This document shows, piece after piece, positions 8,046 through 17,111 of a DNA stretch of 22,574 nucleotides. Position 1 is the stretch's first letter. The number at the start of each line of letters is the position of its first letter. The stretch is from a virus. A program made the position numbers and the translations under genes. The notes under the pieces are model-generated. The model saw only the letters and a list, made by a program, of their open reading frames with translations. It searched no databases and was not told the DNA's origin. The stretch spans positions 1 through 22,574 of the IMG/VR virus record IMGVR_UViG_3300048130_000131; one strand, given 5' to 3'.

Positions 8046-9890
8046 TTAAGTGATGTAGTTCGACCAGTCGGAGACTGAAGCGTTAGCGTCGAAGTTTTCA
8101 ATAATCAAGTGACGAGCAGGGACATCCATCATCGTAGTCCACTTGGTGGAACGGAGTGAGTACTCAGTTTCCTTGTGGGCCATACGACATTTGTACAAGC
8201 GATCCGTTTCAGGATGTGGTGTCTTGCGAGTGATGGAGTTAGTACCAGCGATACCAATTTTAACATCGGACCAATCAACGAACCACATGGCTCTCATGAC
8301 CTTTGCGTAAGTAGCGGCACCAACAACTGCTTGTGAAGAGCGATTGCCGTCCTCGTCGATTACCTTGTCACCGTCAGGTTGTACGGAAGAACCGAACAAT
8401 GCAGACTGATGATTGATAAGATCGTCGAAGTAAGGATCGTGGAACACAGCCAACTGACATCCAACCTCAGGAAGGTCGTACATGGAGTAGTTGAACAACA
8501 AGATACCATTATGGGTGATCTGTTGGTTGATCTGTGCATTGCGATCAATTCCCCATCCGTAACGAGCTGTGTAGTATTTATTGAATACTTCGAACAACTT
8601 ATTGTAGGTGAAGCGATCGGTCATGCAGTCGATAACACTGATGTTTGATCCGTCTTGCTCACGGTTGCGTTTCAAGTAGTAGATGTCAGCCATCAACGAC
8701 TCGAGGTTAAGAGCGGCTCCGGCACCATCTTTAACACGATTAGCTTCAGCCAAAAGTGCTTTGATTCCCAATGCGTTGGATTTGTACTCCAATGTGCAGG
8801 AGTTATCCTCAGGGTCAGTAACCGCTGGAAGTTGCATGTAGGTCTCAGGGGTTTGAGCGTCATTGATTGGTTGGTTGAACCAAGTAGAGCGTAACCACTG
8901 ATCTTGAGATGCTTGAGAAGCAATCTTGTTTTGCTCAGCAAGCGGAGTGTAAACCATGGACTTAAGGAAGCTATTAACTTCTCCGTTCATGATTTTCTGA
9001 AGAGTTTCACGGTAGGACTGATCTACGGTGCGAGATTCACGAGTGGTTTGTAACCAGTTGACGATAAGCTTTACGCTGAGATCGGTTGGTTGGTTACGGC
9101 ACCATTCTTCGAAATCGTTAACATTGTTAGCGATCGTTTGAACAACACCTTTATCAGGGCCGTACTGAGCCTTGAAGTCATCACTAAGTGCATTCCACTC
9201 AACATCAGTGTATCCACTAGCTTTGATTTGCTTACCAGTTGGGCGAAGAGTTACTTTAGCCTTGGAGATTCCACCTGCACTTGCATTAGCGGCTCCAATG
9301 ATTTTGAACTGAACTTCGACAGGCTCATTAAGTGAGTCCCAATGATTTGCGATCAAGTATCCACCGGTAAGGAAGTAACGCTCGATATGGTCGATTGGGG
9401 ATGCCCAGTCGGATGCACCAAGGTTTACAGTTACTTCGTAGTCACCACCAGCGCGTGTATAAGCGCCATCGATTGGTGAAGATCCGTCAGCAAGCTTTCC
9501 TGCTTCAACTGCGAAGTATCCGCTATTGATTAAGGAACGCTGTCTGCGTTGGATGTAAGGAAGGATTATTGATTGCTCAGAAATGTTTACCTTGTTGATC
9601 AATGGCTTGATGTTTGTGATCGAGCTGTTGAGTAAGGAAACGAGACCTCTTTCCTGAACGCCTAGCATTCTTGCTTCTGCGGAGCCTGCGATTACGCGAG
9701 CTAAGTCAATTTCCTTATTGGAAAGAGCTTCAAATTCCGCAGGGGTCAAACCCTTGATGGAGGCGTTAGTAAGAGTACAGCCCGTTGAGTCATCACATTT
9801 GATGATACGAGCAACACCAGGATCTTTAACAAGCGTGCTGTTAGAGAGCGCCTGTGGATCCGATAGATGAGATGAGTTAGTTGCTGCCAT
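8046..9890 (-). CDS. Major capsid protein (putative)
   Basis: 614 aa. It lies directly after portal and scaffold genes, has its own leader, and is followed by a terminator-like hairpin, as expected for the most abundant virion protein. The sequence is soluble, without signal or membrane segments. Its N-terminal 50 residues are rich in Ser, Thr and Asn; a central part has mixed helix and strand (LPYIQRRQRSLINSGYFAVE). The C-terminal half is aromatic-rich (AMWFVDWSDVKIGIAGTNSI). It is longer than most capsid proteins of this type. I do not see a clear HK97-fold signature by eye, so the call rests on gene order and size. The ATG at 9890 has no Shine-Dalgarno. Confidence 0.7.
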   Translation of the reverse strand: MAATNSSHLSDPQALSNSTLVKDPGVARIIKCDDSTGCTLTNASIKGLTPAEFEALSNKEIDLARVIAGSAEARMLGVQERGLVSLLNSSITNIKPLINKVNISEQSIILPYIQRRQRSLINSGYFAVEAGKLADGSSPIDGAYTRAGGDYEVTVNLGASDWASPIDHIERYFLTGGYLIANHWDSLNEPVEVQFKIIGAANASAGGISKAKVTLRPTGKQIKASGYTDVEWNALSDDFKAQYGPDKGVVQTIANNVNDFEEWCRNQPTDLSVKLIVNWLQTTRESRTVDQSYRETLQKIMNGEVNSFLKSMVYTPLAEQNKIASQASQDQWLRSTWFNQPINDAQTPETYMQLPAVTDPEDNSCTLEYKSNALGIKALLAEANRVKDGAGAALNLESLMADIYYLKRNREQDGSNISVIDCMTDRFTYNKLFEVFNKYYTARYGWGIDRNAQINQQITHNGILLFNYSMYDLPEVGCQLAVFHDPYFDDLINHQSALFGSSVQPDGDKVIDEDGNRSSQAVVGAATYAKVMRAMWFVDWSDVKIGIAGTNSITRKTPHPETDRLYKCRMAHKETEYSLRSTKWTTMMDVPARHLIIENFDANASVSDWSNYIT

Positions 9891-9900
9891 TGTAATATAT

Positions 9901-9937
9901 GTTAGTTGTTATACGATAATTCGTGTTACAAACTAAC
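9901..9937 (-). promoter_or_regulatory. Long dyad in the capsid gene leader
   Basis: GTTAGTT (9901-9907) and AACTAAC (9931-9937) are perfect inverted copies. They enclose a second dyad, ATACGATAATTCGTGT (9911-9926), giving a near-continuous stem of about 16 pairs with a four-base centre. It lies 11 bases before the capsid ATG. The inner part matches a dyad before the terminase operon (17051-17066). It could be an operator, a phage-specific promoter element or an mRNA leader hairpin. The whole gap 9891-10049 holds no gene, and the rest is AT-rich without a clear terminator. Confidence 0.55.
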
Positions 9938-10049
9938 AATAGCGGGACTAAATCAAGAAATCAGCAAATCGAATGAATTTTGGTGTTTTTTTAGAAAAAC
10001 GATAGTTAAGCTAAAACTTTAGTGGTAACCTAAAACTATGTTTTTGGAT

Positions 10050-11432
10050 CTACAAACCTAACGCACCAAGGAGTGCATTATTGGTGGACTTGGGTTGAGG
10101 TTTTGGATCAACCGTAGTTCCCTGTCTTGGTGTAGTAGCTACAGAAGGTGGCTTAGGTGCAGGTTCTTTAGTCTGCACAGGTGCTTGTTGCTGAACAGGT
10201 TGTGCGTCCGATTTAGTGTAACCGGCTTTTTCCAACTGTGTCCTCTGATGAGTCAAAGCGTTATTAACCAAGTCCTGGTATCTGATTGCTAAAATCTTAA
10301 GTAGATCGTTGTCACTCCATGTGTAATACTGAGAGCGTTTATCTTCAGGCATTTGGTAATATCGCTCGCGACGCATAAACATTTTGCCTTCCTGCTCTGT
10401 TTGACCCGACTGAATAAATGATTCCTGCTCTTTTTGGAGCCAGTTATTTAAATCCTTATGAATTTGATTGTTTTCCAAATCAAGCCTTGTGGTTGGATCA
10501 AGGAAGATGTCAGTAAGTGCGTCACTATATGTAAGCAACTGTTGTGTGAAGTTCTCAAGGATTTGATACTCAAATGGATTCTCCTTTGCAAACTGCTGTA
10601 TTGCCTCATCACCTCCGGAAAGTGTTTTGCGGAACTCTTCAGGTATTACGGTTTCTTGTGCTACCCTTCTGAAATTAGCTTTTGCCTGATTAACTCTTGG
10701 TTGCACTTCTTGCCGTTGCAGTTTGGCCTCAAGCTCTTCAACCCTTTCATTCGTACGCTTTACCGTACGCTTGTCTGCTTCTTCAAGAATCATTTCACGA
10801 TAAACCTTATCCTCGTCAGCCCGTGAGAACTCAGGTCTATTCTTCTGTAAAAACTCTTTATACTGATCGTCTGTGGAGGGATCGTAGAAGTCATCCTCTG
10901 CCATTTTCTTATCAAGGTAGTCCTTACTCTTCTTTAAGAATGCTTTGAACTTCTTGGATTTCCCTTTGTGTTCTCCTCCCAATTTCTTGTCGGCATAGAG
11001 AATTTTCTCATACACAACCTTCTCTTCGGGTATAAGTGTATCAATAAACTCCTGCTCTTCAGTGTCGATTAAAGGCTCCTCCGTATCCACTTGTTGCCTA
11101 AATGCAGGCTGTTTCGCAACATCTTCGGGTATATCAGGATCAACAACCTTACGAAGTTTCTTTTTCTTGGGTTCAGCTTTTTCCGGCTCTTCCTCTTTAG
11201 CTTCCTCCTTTGGCTCCTCTTCCTTCTGCTCTTCTTCCTGTGGCTCAGATAGGTCTAGGCTATTTACCGCCTCATTGAGGTTAATAACCTCTCCCTGCCT
11301 TTCTTCCTCTTGCTCAACCTCTTCAGTAGCTTCCTCCGCTACATCAAATAAAGTCTTATATAATGGATTCTCCTTTGGAGTCTCCTCTTGTGGTTTCTCT
11401 TCTACTACCTCTTCAGTTTTTTCTTCGCTCAT
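10050..11432 (-). CDS. Scaffold-like acidic coiled-coil protein
   Basis: 460 aa. Residues 1-95 are extremely rich in Glu and Lys with little hydrophobic content (for example EEVVEEKPQEETPKENPLYK). The middle is helical and charged (ERVEELEAKLQRQEVQPRVN), consistent with coiled coil. The end is a Pro/Gln/Thr-rich linker (KEPAPKPPSVATTP) followed by a small conserved-looking tail, NNALLGALGL. Such a charged helical protein with a short C-terminal capsid-binding tail, between portal and capsid genes, is typical of phage scaffolding proteins. They guide capsid assembly and leave or are cut afterwards. The start overlaps the portal stop (ATGA). No protease domain is seen. Confidence 0.75.
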   Translation of the reverse strand: MSEEKTEEVVEEKPQEETPKENPLYKTLFDVAEEATEEVEQEEERQGEVINLNEAVNSLDLSEPQEEEQKEEEPKEEAKEEEPEKAEPKKKKLRKVVDPDIPEDVAKQPAFRQQVDTEEPLIDTEEQEFIDTLIPEEKVVYEKILYADKKLGGEHKGKSKKFKAFLKKSKDYLDKKMAEDDFYDPSTDDQYKEFLQKNRPEFSRADEDKVYREMILEEADKRTVKRTNERVEELEAKLQRQEVQPRVNQAKANFRRVAQETVIPEEFRKTLSGGDEAIQQFAKENPFEYQILENFTQQLLTYSDALTDIFLDPTTRLDLENNQIHKDLNNWLQKEQESFIQSGQTEQEGKMFMRRERYYQMPEDKRSQYYTWSDNDLLKILAIRYQDLVNNALTHQRTQLEKAGYTKSDAQPVQQQAPVQTKEPAPKPPSVATTPRQGTTVDPKPQPKSTNNALLGALGL

Positions 11433-13690
11433 AACTGGACTTGTTGTTCAGGTGATGTCATTGGTTGTTGCTCGCCCTCCATAGGTGGTGCGCCCGGTGG
11501 TGCTTGCGGTGGTTGTTCTGATTGTTGCATCTTCTGCATTATCATTTGAAGTGCCTCAGTAACCTGCGGCCATTGTTCCTTCAATTGTGTGATAAATTGC
11601 TCGTTTCCAATATTGGACATTTCCTGTTGTTCGTCTGCCTCATCAACCTCAAGCTTGAGGTCATGCGCACCAGACATACGGAATATCTCGTTGAACATAT
11701 TAAAGATTCTCTCCTTGCCCAAGGATTGTGCCATGTCGGGTACTCCCATAAGTTGCATTACCAACTGACCAAGAACCTGTGCTGACTGAGTGTCCCTTGC
11801 TCTTTCAGCTCCGTCCCTTGAACTAAATAAATATTCGAAGATTAGACTATCGGGTGTGCCAATAACATTTCTTTTTATTGCATTTGGGTCCCCTGATGTT
11901 TCCACATCAAATCCTGCTTCACGGATAATATTCTCTGAGTACCTGCCTCGGATCGGAACTACATACTTATCTGAAGAGCAGGACACTAAATGTTCGTATA
12001 TTACTTTCTTCATTGCCGAACGCATGTCATCCACTCCTTCTGATATAAAAGAATAAATAGCGTTGGTAGTGTTACTAATCTCTGCGACCTCCGTTGCACT
12101 AATCTCCCGTGGAGCGGGCTGTCCCAACTCTTGTGGAGATAGGATCAGCAATCGCTCTACGAGATTTAATAGTTGGAGAATAGCCTGGATCGACTGGTTG
12201 ATCCCTGCGGAAAGTTCTCTTTGGACATCTACTACCTGTATGAAGTTATTACTGTTGATACCTAAGTCTGCCGCCTTTTGTCCCGAGTAGAATAGTGCCT
12301 TGGGTTTAGCATAGAAACTATCTTCACTGATTGCGGTCTTTATGTATTCTTTAACATCATCATCTAGTGCGTCTTGGTCTATAGTAAATATCTTAAACAT
12401 ACTCATCTTCATCTGCTCGAGCATAGAGGTAAGTATATTTGTTAATTGGTCTTGGTAAGGCATGATTTCGTGAGCGACAGATATATTCGCCATGCGATCA
12501 TCATTCTCATTTATCCCACCATAAACTGCTGGCATCGAGGGGAGATACTCTGCATAAAGTACGGTTTCGTCACTCGCTACAGTTAGCTTGAGCCAAACAT
12601 CATGTGGGTACTCACCTAGTCCATCACGCTTTGGATTAACACGCATGTACATCTGAGTAACGAACATCCCCTTGTCCTCGTCTTCGGCGGCATAAAGTCC
12701 GACCTGAGCGACACGATCATTATTCATTGAAAAGGTGTCACCAACTTTAGGGAAGACCATGTCATCCTTGAAGTAATATCCAAAGAAGTCTGCGTATGTA
12801 TTATATATAGAAGACAGGCTGTTGGTGAAACTGATTTGGTCGGAGTTCCATGTTGCGGCATTACCGTGTATATCTCCGTAGCGTACAATATCCCAATACC
12901 CTATCCACTCGGGTCCTTGGTTATTATTTACATCGTGTAATGGTCTTGAGATGTCCCTAATTACGCGAGTTGGGTGAGGAGTAGCAAACTTTACACCTGC
13001 ACGCTCTGCATAAGACTCTTTTGACTTCTCCCCAGTAAGATCATCTGTGGTGTACCTCCACTGTATATCCTCAGTCCATGAGGTTTCAGGGAATGAAACG
13101 CAATGACCGTACATAAACATGTGGCGGATAGTTTGCTCGAACTGATGGCGGTAGCCGAATTGCTCTGCCATGATCTCCACTCTTTGACTTAATACATCAG
13201 CTCGTAATTTGTCTACCAGCTCAGTGCTTCTTGGCTCATATTTAAAATACGGGAATAGATTACAGAATCTACTAGACTGAGCCGCCACACGACGGGTTAC
13301 ATAGGATCGGATAATATTAACAGAAACCTCATAAAGCCTTAGAGCGTTAATTGATTTTAATTCATTCTGATCATCGTACTCACAGAACCGATCCGCCACC
13401 CCTAGATCGCCAAGCTTATTTGCACATTGATCTATATCAATCTTACCTTGTGCATACTGTAGTAAAGGGATTGTAGACTTATTGATCGGCAATGAATCCC
13501 ATGCCATGTCCACACTCATATACAACTTTGCATCCTTAGCGCACCGACGAATACCCTCAAGTATCCTTGATTGTATTATGTCTTGGAATCGCTCGCGTGT
13601 CTCGAAATCCTTGCCTTCTGTTGCTGTGAAAATCTCTCTTAGGCGTGCTTGTGTACACCCGTACTCTCTAAGTATGTCCTTATTAACCAT
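11429..13690 (-). CDS. Portal protein
   Basis: 753 aa, between a small gene and the scaffold gene, overlapping both starts and stops. It has the mixed helix-strand pattern of podovirus-type portals: a basic helical N-terminus (residues 30-60), a long region containing an HPTRV-x-R-D-I turn, a helical middle (DQLTNILTSMLEQMKMSMFK) matching the stem and wing helices, and a later stretch (QPAPREISATEVAEISNTTN) typical of portals, where A-x-E-x adjoins a long helix. The last 80 residues are Gln/Pro-rich and disordered (QAPPGAPPMEGEQQPM). Twelve copies would form the DNA entry ring where terminase docks. The start at 13690 overlaps the upstream stop by eight bases (ATGGTTAA). Confidence 0.85.
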   Translation of the reverse strand: MVNKDILREYGCTQARLREIFTATEGKDFETRERFQDIIQSRILEGIRRCAKDAKLYMSVDMAWDSLPINKSTIPLLQYAQGKIDIDQCANKLGDLGVADRFCEYDDQNELKSINALRLYEVSVNIIRSYVTRRVAAQSSRFCNLFPYFKYEPRSTELVDKLRADVLSQRVEIMAEQFGYRHQFEQTIRHMFMYGHCVSFPETSWTEDIQWRYTTDDLTGEKSKESYAERAGVKFATPHPTRVIRDISRPLHDVNNNQGPEWIGYWDIVRYGDIHGNAATWNSDQISFTNSLSSIYNTYADFFGYYFKDDMVFPKVGDTFSMNNDRVAQVGLYAAEDEDKGMFVTQMYMRVNPKRDGLGEYPHDVWLKLTVASDETVLYAEYLPSMPAVYGGINENDDRMANISVAHEIMPYQDQLTNILTSMLEQMKMSMFKIFTIDQDALDDDVKEYIKTAISEDSFYAKPKALFYSGQKAADLGINSNNFIQVVDVQRELSAGINQSIQAILQLLNLVERLLILSPQELGQPAPREISATEVAEISNTTNAIYSFISEGVDDMRSAMKKVIYEHLVSCSSDKYVVPIRGRYSENIIREAGFDVETSGDPNAIKRNVIGTPDSLIFEYLFSSRDGAERARDTQSAQVLGQLVMQLMGVPDMAQSLGKERIFNMFNEIFRMSGAHDLKLEVDEADEQQEMSNIGNEQFITQLKEQWPQVTEALQMIMQKMQQSEQPPQAPPGAPPMEGEQQPMTSPEQQVQL

Positions 13691-14054
13691 CGGTAAAATT
13701 GAATAGGTTGTCGATTGTGTCTTTTGTGTAGTCCTTTAAGTATCTGTGTTCGATAATAGATAAGAGGAGGCAAAGTGGACCAGGGAAAGGTTTTGGTTTT
13801 AGGATCACCCTCTGAAACTCCTTATGGGGCATTAGTAGCAAGCTTGCTATCTCCCCGTAATTCATCCTGAGAAAACCGCATAGTCGATCTACCCTTTCTT
13901 TATTCCATTTATTAACGACACCAATGCGCACATAATGCGCGTCCATAAGGATCGAAGCAGATGTAGCGTACTCTGAATCACCCGGCGCTTTCTTCAGCTT
14001 CTTCTTCGTCTGAATCGGCTTCGCTCTCGGCTTCATCATCCTCCTCTTCGCCAC
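13683..14054 (-). CDS. Small protein before portal, HTH-like
   Basis: Up to 123 aa with the GTG at 14054; an ATG at 14039 and one at 13946 are alternatives. If the long form is right it overlaps the preceding gene by 77 bases, and its first 25 residues are almost all basic (MAKRRMMKPRAKPIQTKKKL), mirroring the acidic tail of the other frame. The core (ERVDRLCGFLRMNYGEIASL and onward) looks like a helix-turn-helix, ending in IEHRYLKDYTKDTIDNLFNF. Proteins of this kind are found near terminase and portal genes in phages, but no function is established that I can name. Certain part: the residues after about 37. Confidence 0.55.
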   Translation of the reverse strand: MAKRRMMKPRAKPIQTKKKLKKAPGDSEYATSASILMDAHYVRIGVVNKWNKERVDRLCGFLRMNYGEIASLLLMPHKEFQRVILKPKPFPGPLCLLLSIIEHRYLKDYTKDTIDNLFNFTDG

Positions 14055-14241
14055 CTACTTTTGTAATCGTAACGCTTGAGTCATTATCATCAAATGAGGC
14101 AGTAAGGCGTTTATCGGAAAGTTCTTTAACTACGAACCCACCTGAAATACGCACTTTGTCCCCTACGGAAACCCCATCCAGCATATCCACTAGATCGGGA
14201 TACATTTCGAGGTCGAAGTTTGCTAGTGATTCCATTTGCAT
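13978..14241 (-). CDS. Small acidic-tailed protein
   Basis: 87 aa, or 85 if the second ATG at 14235 is used. The core has a compact strand-rich segment (VSVGDKVRISGGFVVKELSD) like a small beta-barrel. An Asp/Glu tail follows (EEEDDEAESEADSDEEEAEE). It follows the terminase gene after a 35-base gap. That gap holds GTGTTACAAA, also seen in the capsid leader. It may assist packaging or head assembly, but I recognise no family. The acidic tail overlaps, in another frame, the basic start of the next gene. Confidence 0.6.
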   Translation of the reverse strand: MQMESLANFDLEMYPDLVDMLDGVSVGDKVRISGGFVVKELSDKRLTASFDDNDSSVTITKVGGEEEDDEAESEADSDEEEAEESAG

Positions 14242-14276
14242 AGTAAGAGTAACTTATGTTTTAGTGTTACAAAAAG

Positions 14277-15818
14277 TCAACCCCCTAAATCCAAGATTTC
14301 GGTTTTAACCATTGGTTGAGTTTCCAAGTGCATAGCGTTGTAGTAAATCAACACATAAGACATCGCATCAAACGGGTGAACATAGACTGACCTCTTTGGT
14401 TTAAAAGAGATATTTGGATCGTATGATTTACCAGGCTTCTCGGATATTAAGTTCTGAAACATCTTCAATATAGAAGTACATTGTGCGGATACTAAAAACT
14501 CCTCCTGTTGTAACTTAGCTATTGTGAGCCTTACCCGCGACTCTACTGATCCATTAAACTTAGGGGCGGCTTTCATGCGGATTGGATCCAGCTTGAATGT
14601 TTCTGCCTTATCCCTAGATATTTCCTCTATATCTTTTACATCATAAGAGCCCGTCTTGGCTCGGAACTGATTAAATGCTGAGTTATCTGAGATATGGATG
14701 TATTTAAAATTGTGTTCACACTTTCTGTTCCAGTATGCCATCTTCCGCATAAGGAGGGGAACAAGTGTGGTGTAGGGTATCTTTTTGTTTATCGTGACAA
14801 ACTCATCAAAGACTATCCATATAGTTCTGTCTGCACCCGGTAATGCCTGCATGAATATACAAGCGTTGTTTACGGAACCCGGGTCGTATCCGATGGTTAT
14901 TGGGTAATTCTTATTGGGAAGAATGCCTTTCTTTGCGTCCCCACGGACATGAAGGGTTTTATTAAAGTAAGGACCAAATATTGCATTTCCTGCAGGGCGA
15001 TCTATCCATTCCCCGCGAACCATTCGTGCCTCTTCGATTGGATCAGACTTAACTGCTTCTTGAATCCGATCATAGTATCCGTCAGGTAGGTTAGCTATAT
15101 TATCTTCTATCTTCACATGGTAGACCGCGTAGTCTTTATTCCAGTTACCATCCTTGTCGTATGGATCTTCGAAGAATCTTTTATATACCCAATGACTCGG
15201 TCCGTCAGGGTTGCAAGCGGCGAGATATTGCTGAGGGCCGTGGATTCCTTGCCGTCTACCTAACTGCTGAACTACCGCATTGAAATAATCATCTGTATCC
15301 AAGTTGGTAAGCTCATCCACGAATATCAAACTTGGCTCAAACCCCTTGATTCGATCCTTAATGAACGCACCATAAGGTATAGAAATTAAACATATTCTTG
15401 AATGTCCACCGAATCGGTTTTCTATATCTATATATAAGTTCTTCTGCGTATCCTGTCTTTCATCTGTGTGGTTTAGACCAATCCCATCTACCCACTCAGG
15501 TAATATCTCAACCTGTAGCTTGTGCCACACACCACCCATAGTCGCCTGCGATCTGACACCAACAATGATTAGCGCTAAAGCGTTAAAATTCTCATAGCAA
15601 TGTCGGACTAGCTTGTGACCACCCAATGAGTAGGTTTTTCCGGAACCTCTCTCCCCATACGCAAGGATATATTTGGCGGGGTCATCGAATATCTTACGCT
15701 GAGTAATTGTAAGCGATGGTAACCAAGGCTTCGCATCTTCCTCATCCACTTGCTCGACGGGAGCAAACTTTTCAATGAGGATTTTATGATCAACCTTAGT
15801 TTTTTTCTTCCTCGGCAT
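14277..15818 (-). CDS. terL: Terminase large subunit
   Basis: 513-aa packaging motor and nuclease. ATPase domain: Walker A GERGSGKT at 55-62, Walker B LIFVDE at 164-169, coupling motif ACNP at 201-204. Nuclease domain (RNase H-like): Asp312 in IGYDPGS, Asp378 in HISDNSAF and Asp484 in HPFDAMSYVL, which together bind the metals. All key residues are present and the length is normal for the family. The start at 15818 has AAGGA eight bases upstream and lies within the end of the TerS-like gene (23-base overlap). It pumps DNA into the prohead through the portal and cuts the concatemer. Subfamily and cutting mode (cos or headful) cannot be told by eye. Confidence 0.97.
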   Translation of the reverse strand: MPRKKKTKVDHKILIEKFAPVEQVDEEDAKPWLPSLTITQRKIFDDPAKYILAYGERGSGKTYSLGGHKLVRHCYENFNALALIIVGVRSQATMGGVWHKLQVEILPEWVDGIGLNHTDERQDTQKNLYIDIENRFGGHSRICLISIPYGAFIKDRIKGFEPSLIFVDELTNLDTDDYFNAVVQQLGRRQGIHGPQQYLAACNPDGPSHWVYKRFFEDPYDKDGNWNKDYAVYHVKIEDNIANLPDGYYDRIQEAVKSDPIEEARMVRGEWIDRPAGNAIFGPYFNKTLHVRGDAKKGILPNKNYPITIGYDPGSVNNACIFMQALPGADRTIWIVFDEFVTINKKIPYTTLVPLLMRKMAYWNRKCEHNFKYIHISDNSAFNQFRAKTGSYDVKDIEEISRDKAETFKLDPIRMKAAPKFNGSVESRVRLTIAKLQQEEFLVSAQCTSILKMFQNLISEKPGKSYDPNISFKPKRSVYVHPFDAMSYVLIYYNAMHLETQPMVKTEILDLGG

Positions 15819-16467
15819 CCTTCAGTTCCTTTAGTGGTCGGAAACCTGGTTTCTTTTTGGTCTCCCTGTTATCTCTTTCATTGGCTAGCTTCAACTGAAA
15901 CTCCAACCCTTTTAATAATCTATCGTAGAACTTACCTTGCTGTTCTGTTGCCTGAAGAAATAGTCTTGTCTGAAGTATCCTCTCCTCGGGATCCATATCG
16001 TCACCATCTAGTGCCTCCTTTAATGCTTCGGTGACCTCAAAAAGGCTCATGTTCTGCCTGATGTTAACTTTTTGGGTAATCCTTAAAGCTTCTGCCATCA
16101 ATAAACCAACTGAATCATCAAAGTCCTCAAATATCTTGAGCTTTTGGACATTGTCTTGATTCGTCAAGATACTCTCTATGTCATTATTAAAAACAAATCT
16201 GCTATTCTTATCTAAAGCCTCAAGTAAGCGACTACCCTTCTCGTCATCATGCTCATGTTGTCGTTCCATTAACTCGATACCATCAGGTTTCATCTCCTTT
16301 GTTCCATTCTTCACCCAAATAGCATAAAGTTGTGGGTCTTTATATACCCGCTCCCTTATCTTCTTTGCAGTCGTACCGAAATGCTCCGCCGTTTTTTCGT
16401 AGTCTCCATCAAACTCTTTTAAAGCCTGAGCTAAGACATCGGTTTTTATCTTATGCGTTCTGGGCAT
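15796..16467 (-). CDS. Terminase small subunit-like protein
   Basis: 223 aa directly before TerL. The first 45 residues form a helix-turn-helix-like unit (LKEFDGDYEKTAEHFGTTAK, then KIRERVYKDPQLYAIW), which fits the DNA-binding domain of small terminases. The rest is helical (SVGLLMAEALRITQKVNIRQ, and a long helix near 165-195), suited to ring assembly, and ends in a charged tail. It would recognise phage DNA and control TerL. The call depends on position and HTH pattern; a DNA-binding accessory protein is the alternative. It overlaps the preceding gene by 17 bases. Confidence 0.65.
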   Translation of the reverse strand: MPRTHKIKTDVLAQALKEFDGDYEKTAEHFGTTAKKIRERVYKDPQLYAIWVKNGTKEMKPDGIELMERQHEHDDEKGSRLLEALDKNSRFVFNNDIESILTNQDNVQKLKIFEDFDDSVGLLMAEALRITQKVNIRQNMSLFEVTEALKEALDGDDMDPEERILQTRLFLQATEQQGKFYDRLLKGLEFQLKLANERDNRETKKKPGFRPLKELKDAEEEKN

Positions 16468-16828
16468 CTTGAAATATCTTTATGAGAGGTAGGAATGTGG
16501 TATTCCAATGATCCGATCTCCGCAGAAAAGCGTAAGTTCCTTTACGGGAGTAGGCAGATATACGATTCCTGTCTAAATAATTAAATGGGTCGAAGTTACA
16601 GCCCCTACAGAACCTGCGAGCGTCCCCTACCGTCACATCATCCCATGATGTAAGCTTGGAGATTTCGCGAACGCGATCCAAAGGCAACTCACCACGAATA
16701 GCAACCTCTTGGTCGCTAAGGGCACAGTGCATACGAGACCCAGCTCGTTCTTTTGCGTATAATCTTACGAAGACGGGTGGATACTTAACAAGTATCTCCC
16801 ACGGGTTCTGTTTTCCATTCTTGGGCAT
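16451..16828 (-). CDS. Conserved-looking phage protein of unknown function
   Basis: 125 aa. It contains PPVFVRLYAKERAGSRMHCA, then SDQEVAIRGELPLDRVREIS, which reads like a helix-turn-helix, and then a Cys pair in FCRGCNFDP followed by FLRRSDHWNTTFLPLIKIF. I have a sense that similar small proteins lie beside terminase genes in other phages, so a role in packaging or DNA recognition is possible, but the function is unknown. The ATG at 16828 has AAGGAG about 11 bases upstream and overlaps the previous gene by 44 bases. Confidence 0.6.
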   Translation of the reverse strand: MPKNGKQNPWEILVKYPPVFVRLYAKERAGSRMHCALSDQEVAIRGELPLDRVREISKLTSWDDVTVGDARRFCRGCNFDPFNYLDRNRISAYSRKGTYAFLRRSDHWNTTFLPLIKIFQDAQNA

Positions 16829-17015
16829 TGATGAGTTGCTCCTTCATTACGACAGAGTTTTTTTCAACATCTGCCAGGACTACTTTTGTTTTGCAACCCG
16901 CACGAGTGCCAGTCAATACCCATGAATCTAAGTACTCTTCAAGTATAGGACGCACTCTTTCAAATGCATCAAACATCTCCGACTTAACCTTCATTACTTT
17001 TTTACCATCCTCCAT
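16785..17015 (-). CDS. Small unknown protein, first gene of packaging operon
   Basis: 76 aa, mixed helix and strand (VRPILEEYLDSWVLTGTRAG, KTKVVLADVEKNSVVMKEQL), with no membrane segment. It is the first frame after the regulatory stretch 17016-17111 and overlaps the next gene by 44 bases. No strong Shine-Dalgarno precedes the ATG. I recognise no family. Its overlap is longer than others in this operon, so the true stop-start arrangement deserves caution, but the frame is continuous and fits the operon direction. Confidence 0.5.
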   Translation of the reverse strand: MEDGKKVMKVKSEMFDAFERVRPILEEYLDSWVLTGTRAGCKTKVVLADVEKNSVVMKEQLINAQEWKTEPVGDTC

Positions 17016-17050
17016 GTTTTAGAATTAACAAAACACTTGATTTAAATGCA

Positions 17051-17099
17051 ACACGAAAATTCGTGTAACTCTTAAAGTATGTGCAAAATAATATTTTGC
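17051..17099 (-). promoter_or_regulatory. Two dyads in leader of packaging operon
   Basis: ACACGAA-AA-TTCGTGT (17051-17066) and GCAAAAT-AAT-ATTTTGC (17083-17099) are perfect inverted repeats in an AT-rich stretch before the first packaging gene. The first matches the capsid-leader dyad in 14 of 16 bases. They probably bind a regulator of late transcription; the operon promoter should lie here, though no classical -35/-10 pair is convincing on the minus strand. Confidence 0.55.
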
Positions 17100-17111
17100 T
17101 CGTCCCTTTGT

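Noticed and set aside
10458-10826. Plus-strand 122-codon open frame within the scaffold gene
   Set aside because: It is the reverse side of a Glu/Lys-rich frame, has no ribosome site and no recognisable protein features.
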